Assembly: GCA_027593305.1 (NCBI GenBank)
Contig: JAQCJA010000353.1
Span: forward strand, 1-5,361
Reading direction: 5' to 3'
DNA from: a bacterium
Lineage (GTDB): Bacteria; Latescibacterota; UBA2968; UBA8231
Length of the DNA stretch: 5,361 bases
Part shown: one piece after another, positions 1 through 4,587 of the stretch
Layout of the letters: each line of letters starts with the position of its first letter
How positions within the stretch are numbered: the stretch's first letter is position 1
Made by a program: the position numbers and the translations under genes
The notes under the pieces: generated by a model
What the model was told of the DNA's origin: nothing
The model's input: the letters and a program-made list of their open reading frames with translations, nothing else
Database searches by the model: none

Positions 1-394
1 ATTGGGCCCAGCGGTTGCCGGCGACAGCGACGGCATGATCACCGATACGCTGTGTCAGGTTCAGGACATGGGCGATGGCCGCCTGGGCAACGGAAGCGGT
101 GCCATACGTGGGTACATTGCACACGGGAATGTCCCGTTCCCGCGCCGCCGCCACATCGACAATGTTGAAACCTGTCGCCAGCACGCCGATGTAGCGCACC
201 TGGGGCAGTTGCGCGAGTGTCTGCCGCGAGATCGGCGTCTTGTTGGTCAACAGCACGTTGGCATCCCGCGCCCGTTCGGCAACCTGTGCCGCTGTGGAAT
301 GCTCGAAAACAGTGACGTCCCCCAGGGCCTGCAGCTGTTTCCAGCTGAGGTCCCCGGGGTTCAGCGTATAGCCGTCGAGGACGACGATCTTCAT
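1..394 (-). CDS. D-2-hydroxyacid dehydrogenase (glycerate dehydrogenase-like), N-terminal part, cut by left window edge
   Basis: Only the first 131 residues are present; the family is usually about 310-330 residues. The protein opens with MKIVVLDGYTLNPGDLSW, an N-terminus I recognise from glycerate/hydroxypyruvate-type NAD(P)-dependent D-2-hydroxyacid dehydrogenases. It continues with the substrate-domain signature VLATGFNIVD (residues 71-80), then VCNVPTYGTASVAQ (91-104), which leads into the nucleotide-binding domain. The family interconverts 2-keto acids such as hydroxypyruvate with D-2-hydroxy acids in the cytoplasm. The Gly-rich NAD loop and the catalytic Arg/Glu/His lie beyond the edge, so substrate and activity cannot be judged. 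The start is ATG at 394, preceded by a weak purine-rich AGAG about 8 nt upstream. It lies 188 nt downstream of the arsR stop on the same strand, so it may be reached by readthrough, but nothing links it functionally to arsenic resistance. Confidence 0.88.
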   Translation of the reverse strand, partial: MKIVVLDGYTLNPGDLSWKQLQALGDVTVFEHSTAAQVAERARDANVLLTNKTPISRQTLAQLPQVRYIGVLATGFNIVDVAAARERDIPVCNVPTYGTASVAQAAIAHVLNLTQRIGDHAVAVAGNRWAQ

Positions 395-545
395 GCAGAT
401 GCTCTCTATTGTGGGGTGACGGACAAGCCAGCAAGCTCGGGTACTGCGGCGCCCATGGTCAAGCACTGAGGACTCGGAGCGCAAGACTACACGCTCAGGC
501 CCGGCGCCATGTACTACGGGCAGCGTCTCGACAAAGGCACGGATT

Positions 546-563
546 GCGGCGCGCCCGCGCCGC
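546..563. repeat. Perfect 18-nt GC palindrome downstream of arsR
   Basis: Two 8-nt arms, GCGGCGCG and CGCGCCGC, flank a 2-nt centre (CC), 19 nt past the arsR stop codon on the minus strand. As RNA it would form a very stable stem with a small loop. No run of T follows on either strand (the minus strand continues AATCCGTGCC), so it is not a textbook intrinsic terminator. It could mark the 3' end of the ars transcript, slow polymerase, or block 3' exonucleases. The rest of the 395-582 spacer holds only weaker inverted repeats (for example GAGCG at 477-481 with CGCTC at 492-496) and no convincing promoter. Confidence 0.5.
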
Positions 564-582
564 CAGTGACCCGGAGCCTCGT

Positions 583-984
583 CTAGACTGTCGCCAGTTG
601 CGCGGTTGATTGTCTGGTCAACTGTTTGGCGAGCCGCTCCTGGCGGGCACAGATTTCGCCGCAGTCGGCCAGATCCCGCAATCGTGCCAGGTCCGCTGTG
701 GGTGTCTCGCCGATGCGTCCCTCAGCCTTGAGATAGGCTCGCAACCGTCGGGTCAGAGGCGCGTCGGCGCGCTGCAGGGAGTAGTTGATCCACGTGCCGT
801 CCCGGCGATCGGCGACAAGCCCGGCGCGGCGCAGGATCGCCAGATGGCGGGAGATCTTGCCCTGCGGCATCTGCAGGATTTCCACAAGCTCACAGACGCA
901 GAGCTCTCGCTCGGACAACAGGAGGAGCAGGCGCAGTCGGGTCGCGTCAGCGCAGGCTTTGAAGATTTCCAGATCGATGTTCAT
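583..984 (-). CDS. arsR: ArsR/SmtB-family arsenic-responsive repressor
   Basis: A 133-residue winged-helix repressor, last gene of the arsenic operon. The N-terminus (MNIDLEIFKACADATRLRLL) is the usual ArsR dimerisation and first-helix region. ELCVCELVEIL (27-37) is the classical metal-binding helix, with Cys29 and Cys31 matching Cys32 and Cys34 of plasmid R773 ArsR; the third R773 ligand, Cys37, is Val34 here. The recognition helix and wing are MPQGKISRHLAILRRAGLVADRR (39-61) and DGTWINYSL (62-70). Extra cysteines occur at 11, 108 and 112. Apo-ArsR binds the operator and As(III) binding releases it. I chose ATG 984 because GTGGAG lies 6 nt upstream and the alignment starts there; an in-frame ATG at 1014 would add ten residues that belong to the acr3 3' end. 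The start overlaps the acr3 stop as ATGA, implying translational coupling. The likely operator is 2 kb upstream, before arsM. Confidence 0.93.
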   Translation of the reverse strand: MNIDLEIFKACADATRLRLLLLLSERELCVCELVEILQMPQGKISRHLAILRRAGLVADRRDGTWINYSLQRADAPLTRRLRAYLKAEGRIGETPTADLARLRDLADCGEICARQERLAKQLTRQSTAQLATV

Positions 985-2033
985 GCCGGACTCCACCAGC
1001 GGCGTTGCAGCCACAGTGCCACAGACACCAGGCCGATGAGGACGGGGACTTCCACGAGAGGTCCGATCACAGCGGCAAAGGCGGCACCCGAGCCGATGCC
1101 GAAAACGCCGACGGCGACAGCGATGGCCAGTTCGAAATTGTTGGACGCTGCCGTAAAGGACAGAGTCGCCGTCTGCGCGTAGTTGGCACCGATCCAGCGA
1201 CCCATCACGAAGGACACGAGAAACATGAGGACGAAGTAGATCAGCAGGGGCACAGCGATGCGCACGACATCCAGGGGCACGGCAATGATGTGCTCACCCT
1301 TGAGAGAGAACATGACGACGATGGTGAACAGCAGCGCGATGAGTGTCACCGGGCTGATGCGCGGTATGAAGACGCCTTCGTACCAATCCATGCCGCGCCT
1401 CCGCACCAGGACGAAACGCGTCAGCATGCCAGCGAAGAATGGAATACCGAGATAGATGAAGACACTCTCGGCGATCTGCCCCATGGTGATATCAACGATG
1501 ACGCCCTGCAAGCCGAGGAGCGGGGGCAGAAAGGTGAGAAAGAGCCAGGCATATACCGGATAGAAGAGGATCTGGAAGATCGAGTTGAAGGCAACAAGAC
1601 CGGCGGCGTATTCGTTGTCCCCGTGGGCCAGTTCATTCCAGACGATGACCATGGCGATGCAGCGCGCCAGACCGATCATGATCAACCCCACCATGTAATC
1701 CGGCCGGTCCCCGAGGAATAATACGGCCAGGGCGAACATCAACACGGGCCCGATCACCCAGTTCTGCACCAGGGACAGACCCAGAACGCGGGTGTTGCGA
1801 AAGACCTTGGGCAACTGTTCGTACTTCACCTTTGCCAGAGGCGGGTACATCATCAGGATCAGTCCCACGGCGATGGGGATCGATGTGGTGCCCACCTGCA
1901 GGTGGGTGATGATGTCGACCACGCCGGGAACCAGCGATCCTGCCCCGACACCGACAGCCATGGCCAGAAAGATCCACAGCGTGAGGAAGCGATCAAGCGT
2001 CGACAGACGCGGGCACGCAGCCGTGGCTGGCAT
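981..2033 (-). CDS. acr3: ACR3-family arsenite efflux permease
   Basis: A 350-residue integral inner-membrane transporter of the ACR3 (BASS superfamily) type, which extrudes arsenite using the proton-motive force. Its length is typical for bacterial ACR3. About ten hydrophobic helices are visible, beginning with LWIFLAMAVGVGAGSLVPG (19-37). Family landmarks include GLILMMYPPLAKVKYE (57-72), the fourth-helix motif GLARCIAMVIVWN (121-133) with Cys125, and TLSFTAASNNFELAIAVAVG (290-309) with Glu301. Cys125 and Glu301 correspond to the Cys and Glu reported as essential in characterised ACR3 proteins. The start is ATG 2033, 2 nt after the arsM stop; the frame is open upstream to an ATG at 2408, but that part is a shadow of arsM. 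A G-run (2043-2048 on the minus strand) 9 nt upstream is a weak ribosome site, so coupling to arsM translation is likely. The stop overlaps the arsR start by 4 nt. Confidence 0.95.
   Translation of the reverse strand: MPATAACPRLSTLDRFLTLWIFLAMAVGVGAGSLVPGVVDIITHLQVGTTSIPIAVGLILMMYPPLAKVKYEQLPKVFRNTRVLGLSLVQNWVIGPVLMFALAVLFLGDRPDYMVGLIMIGLARCIAMVIVWNELAHGDNEYAAGLVAFNSIFQILFYPVYAWLFLTFLPPLLGLQGVIVDITMGQIAESVFIYLGIPFFAGMLTRFVLVRRRGMDWYEGVFIPRISPVTLIALLFTIVVMFSLKGEHIIAVPLDVVRIAVPLLIYFVLMFLVSFVMGRWIGANYAQTATLSFTAASNNFELAIAVAVGVFGIGSGAAFAAVIGPLVEVPVLIGLVSVALWLQRRWWSPA
991..996 (-). promoter_or_regulatory. Shine-Dalgarno deciding the arsR start
   Basis: GTGGAG on the minus strand, inside the acr3 3' end, lies 6 nt before ATG 984. 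This spacing supports ATG 984 over the in-frame upstream ATG at 1014. Confidence 0.7.
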
Positions 2034-2035
2034 GA

Positions 2036-2914
2036 CTAGTTGCCCCCCGGCTTGCGGGCAGAAAACGCCAGACTGGTAATGAAGTCCACCGGAGTTGTTC
2101 CCTTGGGCAGTCCCGCCTCGATCTCCCGGTAGAGGGGGTCGTGCCAGGCATCCATGGCAGCGATGTTCTGATCGCGCTCCTCCAGCTGGATGTCGACGAG
2201 TCCCGCCGCCCGCGCCATCGCCTCGGTCTCGGCAACAAGCACCGCACCGGCGACACAACCCACGAGGGATTCGACGGCGGTGCGCACCGCTTCCGGCAAT
2301 GCACGTTTGAGCGCGATGTCGGAGACCGCCACACGGCCATTGGGCTTCAACACGCGGGCAATCTCCTGCCACACGCTGGTCTTGTCCGGCGACAGGTTGA
2401 TGACGCAATTGGAGATGACCACGTCGACGGAGGCGTCTGCCACTGGCAGGTGCTCGATCTCACCGAGGCGAAACTCGACGTTGTCGATACCGGTACGCTG
2501 CACGTAGGCGGCGGCGTTGCTGCGGGCGCGCTCCACCATGTCCGCCGTCATATCCACACCGATGACCCGGCCCGTGGAGCCTACACGACCGGAGGCGATG
2601 AATACATCAAAGCCGGCGCCGGAGCCGAGATCGAGCACGACCTCGCCCGGTTGCAGACTGGCAAGGGCCGTGGGATTGCCACAGGACAGCCCGAGATTGG
2701 CGCCATCGGGCAAGGTGTCCAGTTCGGCTGCTGCGTACCCGACGCTCTGGGCGAACTGCGTTGCATCCATGTCGGGGCCACTGCAGCAGGACGTGGTCTG
2801 GCCTCGGGCGATGCGGGCGTAGCCCTCGCGCACGGTCTGATGGACGGATTGCTTGCCAGGCTCGTCGCTGCAACATGAAGGCGTGGCAACTGCGGAAGGG
2901 TTGACAGCTGGCAT
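2036..2914 (-). CDS. arsM: Arsenite S-adenosylmethionine methyltransferase
   Basis: A 292-residue class I methyltransferase of the ArsM type, first gene of the operon. It transfers methyl groups from SAM to As(III) in the cytoplasm, giving methylated and eventually volatile arsenicals. The SAM-binding motif I is VVLDLGSGAGFD (92-103), followed by VIGVDMTADMVERAR (117-131). The four cysteine positions conserved in ArsM are present: the pair Cys43-44 in TTSCCSG, Cys78 in LGLSCGNP, Cys170 in VISNCVINLSPDK and Cys220 in LVGCVAGA. The VREGYARIARG segment before the first Cys pair is also family-typical. An N-terminal extension of about 20 residues carries a further Cys pair at 14-15. ATG 2914 was chosen over an in-frame ATG at 2950 because AGGAG sits 8 nt upstream and the 2950 start would fall within the proposed operator. 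It stops 2 nt before acr3. Confidence 0.95.
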   Translation of the reverse strand: MPAVNPSAVATPSCCSDEPGKQSVHQTVREGYARIARGQTTSCCSGPDMDATQFAQSVGYAAAELDTLPDGANLGLSCGNPTALASLQPGEVVLDLGSGAGFDVFIASGRVGSTGRVIGVDMTADMVERARSNAAAYVQRTGIDNVEFRLGEIEHLPVADASVDVVISNCVINLSPDKTSVWQEIARVLKPNGRVAVSDIALKRALPEAVRTAVESLVGCVAGAVLVAETEAMARAAGLVDIQLEERDQNIAAMDAWHDPLYREIEAGLPKGTTPVDFITSLAFSARKPGGN

Positions 2915-2922
2915 GTCCGAGT

Positions 2923-2927
2923 CTCCT
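2923..2927 (-). promoter_or_regulatory. Shine-Dalgarno deciding the arsM start
   Basis: AGGAG on the minus strand, 8 nt before ATG 2914. It decides for this start over the in-frame ATG at 2950. Confidence 0.8.
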
Positions 2928-2945
2928 GAAAGAGGTATGACTCTG

Positions 2946-2973
2946 AACATACGGAAATACGTATATACGGCAA
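2946..2973 (-). promoter_or_regulatory. Candidate sigma-70 promoter of the arsM-acr3-arsR operon
   Basis: On the minus strand TTGCCG (2973-2968) as -35 and TATGTT (2951-2946) as -10 are separated by 16 bp. Both are imperfect matches to consensus. The placement would give a leader of roughly 25 nt before the arsM start and puts the whole promoter inside the repeated operator-like element, consistent with repression by steric block. Other registers in this AT-rich stretch are possible. Confidence 0.4.
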
Positions 2974-2996
2974 TACGTATTTATGTATTGCCGGAT
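2949..2996. promoter_or_regulatory. Three-copy 16-bp operator-like repeat, probable ArsR operator
   Basis: Three adjacent 16-bp units fill this segment without gaps. Unit 1 (2949-2964) is ATACGGAAATACGTAT. Unit 2 (2965-2980) is ATACGGCAATACGTAT, one mismatch from unit 1. Unit 3 (2981-2996), read on the minus strand, is ATCCGGCAATACATAA, 13 of 16 matching unit 2. Units 2 and 3 form an inverted repeat with perfect 9-nt arms CGGCAATAC (2968-2976) and GTATTGCCG (2985-2993) around an 8-nt centre. The element lies between the sigma-factor stop and the arsM ribosome site and overlaps the candidate promoter. A repressor site for ArsR is the simplest reading, by position and by the presence of arsR in the operon. 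Another regulator, or transcript folding, cannot be excluded. Confidence 0.7.
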
Positions 2997-2997
2997 G

Positions 2998-3840
2998 TCA
3001 GTTGCGCGACATCTCGAAGAGAGCCACACCAAAGTGCTCACGAATGCGCTCCAGGGCGCCATTGCGCAGCTGGCGAATGCGCTCGCGGGTGAGTCCCAGC
3101 CGCTGTCCGATGGCTTCCAGTGTCATGGGTGGGAACCCGTCAAAACCGTAGTGACAGCGGATGATCTGTTGTTCACGCTCATCGAGAACATCGAGACAGC
3201 GGTGCACGAGATCGCCCTGCTCACTGGTCTCGATCTGTTCGTCCACTGGTGGATCTGATGTGGCGTAGATCGACAGGACATCGGTGTCCTGCTCACCCGG
3301 ATACAGGGCCCTGTCCAGACGGACCTCGGGTGCGGCAACTTCCAGGGCGCGGCGCACGCGGATCTGCGTATAGCCGGCCTCGGCGGCGATCTCGGCGTCC
3401 GTGGGCACTCGCCCCAGCTCCTGGGTCATACGGGACAGGACACCGTCGACGGTCTTCAGATCTTCGAGGCGGTTGGAGGGGGCCGTCACCATACGGCGCC
3501 GACGGGTCGTGGATCGCAGGATGGACTGGCGGATCCACCAGACGGCATAGGTGATGAAACGGAAGCCGCGTTCTTCGTCGAAGCGCAGGGCGGCCTCCAT
3601 CAACCCCATGTTGCCGTCGGAGATCAGTTCACTGAGAGGTTGGCCGGAAGCCTGGAACTCGCGGGCCACAGATACCACGAAGCGGACGTTGGCCGATACG
3701 AGCTCGCGCAGGGCTTCGGTGTCACCTCCACGGGCCCGACGTACGAGGGCGGTCTCTTCCTCGTGCGAAATCGGCGTACAGTCGCGGATGTCGTGCCAGT
3801 AGGTGTCGAGGACCCGGGAGGGTATGGCAGTCAAGGTCAT
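2998..3840 (-). CDS. RNA polymerase sigma factor, sigma-70 family (short RpoD/RpoS-like)
   Basis: About 280 residues (counted from ATG 3840), lacking region 1.1. Region 1.2 is LDTYWHDIRDCTPISHEEE (11-29). Region 2 spans ALRELVSANVRFVVSVARE to RFITYAVWWIRQSILR (43-109), with the core-binding SDGNMGLMEA and the WW pair involved in -10 melting. Region 3 includes ELGRVPTDAEIAAEAGYT (141-158). Region 4 includes DEREQQIIRCHYGFDG (220-235) and the -35 helix TLEAIGQRLGL/TRERIRQLRNGALERIRE (240-268), keeping the Arg-Glu-x-x-Arg of sigma-70. It should direct core RNA polymerase to sigma-70-like promoters. The segment after WWIRQSI is RRRRMVTAP rather than the usual R-x-I-R-x-P. The start is uncertain: AAGGAG abuts ATG 3840 with no spacing, while TTG 3834 is 6 nt from it; ATG 3861 is also in frame. 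The gene ends 1 nt before the ars operator and reads in the ars direction. Confidence 0.93.
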   Translation of the reverse strand: MTLTAIPSRVLDTYWHDIRDCTPISHEEETALVRRARGGDTEALRELVSANVRFVVSVAREFQASGQPLSELISDGNMGLMEAALRFDEERGFRFITYAVWWIRQSILRSTTRRRRMVTAPSNRLEDLKTVDGVLSRMTQELGRVPTDAEIAAEAGYTQIRVRRALEVAAPEVRLDRALYPGEQDTDVLSIYATSDPPVDEQIETSEQGDLVHRCLDVLDEREQQIIRCHYGFDGFPPMTLEAIGQRLGLTRERIRQLRNGALERIREHFGVALFEMSRN

Positions 3841-3847
3841 CTCCTTT
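3841..3847 (-). promoter_or_regulatory. Strong Shine-Dalgarno before the sigma-factor gene, conflicting with the ATG start
   Basis: AAAGGAG on the minus strand directly touches ATG 3840, too close for normal initiation. The in-frame TTG at 3834 is at the ideal 6-nt spacing, so the real start may be TTG. The two choices differ by two residues. Confidence 0.55.
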
Positions 3848-3931
3848 CGAGTGCAGTTCATACTCACATCAGCATCTTTCGTGCCGCAGATTCTCTCCCT
3901 GAAAGAGGCAGAATTCGATCGCCGATTGGGA

Positions 3932-4023
3932 CACATATGTCTCTATGTGCGACACTGTCTCACCAGGTGGGGGGTGTCTGTCCCATCCAAAATGAAGCGT
4001 GAGGCCCGAGCCATCCGAGACAG
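3932..4023. repeat. Inverted repeats in the divergent region between the sigma factor and the Cys-rich gene
   Basis: The 260-nt spacer 3841-4100 must hold the promoters of both divergent units, but I cannot place either with confidence. Visible structure: CACATA (3932-3937) and TATGTG (3944-3949) around a 6-nt centre that overlaps the palindrome ACATATGT; CACC-A-GGTG (3961-3969); and CTGTCTC (3955-3961) pairing with GAGACAG (4017-4023). The first could be a regulator site and the last a long-range stem in a plus-strand leader. These are short and unproven. Confidence 0.3.
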
Positions 4024-4100
4024 CCCACGGTGACGAGCAAGCGGCACGGGAATTGCGATTCTGTTTGCGGATGCCTTTCTCGCAGGCTACGTTCGTTGTC

Positions 4101-4451
4101 ATGCACAACACCTTCCATTCCATCCGCAGCGCTCTTGCTGCACTGGTTCTGCTCGCCCATCTGGGCGCAGGTGCCGCCAGTGCCTGCACAACGCGCGGTT
4201 GCGACATGCCCACGCCACCGGCGGGTACGATTGCTGCCGCCTGTTGCTGCGAAGTGGGCTGTGGAGGACTTGTCGCAGCGGAGAAGGTCTCTCTGCCCTC
4301 TGAGGTCACCGTCAGTAGTCCGGGCGTGATCACCTCCGTCCCTGTGTCTATCCTGCCTGTCGCAACCAGGCCATCTGTCGTCGTCCCCACCCAGGAGCGG
4401 CCGCGACCCCATCTGCATCTCTTCCAACTGCATCAGTCCTACCGGATCTAG
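4101..4451 (+). CDS. Small exported Cys-rich protein of unknown function, upstream of efflux channel
   Basis: I do not recognise a family. From ATG 4101 the protein has 116 residues. It opens with a clear Sec signal peptide: a short basic start (MHNTFHSIRS), a hydrophobic core (ALAALVLLAHLGAGA), and an AxA-type cleavage site in GAASA just before Cys29. The predicted mature part begins CTTRGC, then has a CCC cluster (48-50) and Cys54, six cysteines within 26 residues, followed by a Ser/Val/Pro-rich stretch and a C-terminus with three His (HLHLFQLHQ, 104-112). The cysteine and histidine content and its place before a metal-efflux-type channel suggest periplasmic metal binding; this is inference. 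The start is not fixed by a good ribosome site: in-frame ATG 4071 and GTG 3999 exist, but 4101 gives the best signal peptide. The Cys at +1 raises a lipoprotein possibility, but the lipobox is poor. Confidence 0.7.
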   Translation: MHNTFHSIRSALAALVLLAHLGAGAASACTTRGCDMPTPPAGTIAAACCCEVGCGGLVAAEKVSLPSEVTVSSPGVITSVPVSILPVATRPSVVVPTQERPRPHLHLFQLHQSYRI

Positions 4452-4484
4452 TCTGCGCACGCTCTGATTCGCGCAAACGACGCG

Positions 4485-4502
4485 CCCGAACCATGGTCCG
4501 GG
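4485..4502. repeat. Near-perfect palindrome between the Cys-rich gene and the efflux channel gene
   Basis: CCCGAACCATGGTCCGGG is self-complementary except at one symmetric pair. An outer CGAC (4478-4481) and GTCG (4507-4510) can extend the stem across an internal loop. It lies 33 nt after the Cys-rich stop within the 136-nt spacer. No T-run follows, so it is not an obvious terminator; a processing or attenuation hairpin, or a DNA site, are alternatives. No other element was seen in 4452-4587 apart from the downstream ribosome site. Confidence 0.35.
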
Positions 4503-4575
4503 TGTTGTCGTGCAGAGTGTGGTGTTCCGCGTACCCCATGGTCTCCATAGCGGAGATCAACAAGGTCGCGATCGC

Positions 4576-4581
4576 AGGAAG
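4576..4581 (+). promoter_or_regulatory. Shine-Dalgarno deciding the TolC-like gene start
   Basis: AGGAAG, with the AGGA core 8 nt before ATG 4588. The frame is open upstream to 4468 but offers only GTG codons without such a site, so ATG 4588 is preferred. Confidence 0.7.
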
Positions 4582-4587
4582 AGACCG

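Noticed and set aside
395..630. The dehydrogenase frame stays open upstream of ATG 394 through the spacer into arsR
   Set aside because: The family N-terminus begins exactly at MKIVVLDGY; an open frame of this length is not surprising at this GC content, and no good start or domain is seen upstream.
610..1182. Long plus-strand open frame opposite arsR and acr3
   Set aside because: Antisense shadow of two well-supported genes in GC-rich DNA; composition unlike a folded protein and no recognisable motif.
1005..1721. 238-codon plus-strand open frame opposite acr3
   Set aside because: Highly enriched in Asp, Glu and His because it mirrors codons for hydrophobic transmembrane residues; no domain recognised.
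981..2408. A longer minus-strand frame adding 125 residues before ACR3
   Set aside because: The added part overlaps arsM out of frame, is rich in Arg, Gly and Cys, and lacks ACR3 character; the family starts at ATG 2033.
2141..2878. 245-codon plus-strand open frame opposite arsM
   Set aside because: Mirror of arsM codons; arsM has all its catalytic motifs on the minus strand.
2968..2993. Inverted repeat as terminator of the sigma-factor gene
   Set aside because: No T-run follows in the direction of transcription and the arms belong to the larger repeated operator-like array.
3992..4033. 13-codon ORF (MKREARAIRDSPR) as a possible leader peptide
   Set aside because: No ribosome site, no regulatory codon run and no attenuator partner downstream.
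3869..4390. 173-codon minus-strand open frame opposite the Cys-rich gene
   Set aside because: The plus strand has a convincing signal peptide and Cys clusters; the minus frame is low-complexity Ala/Thr/Gly with no motif.
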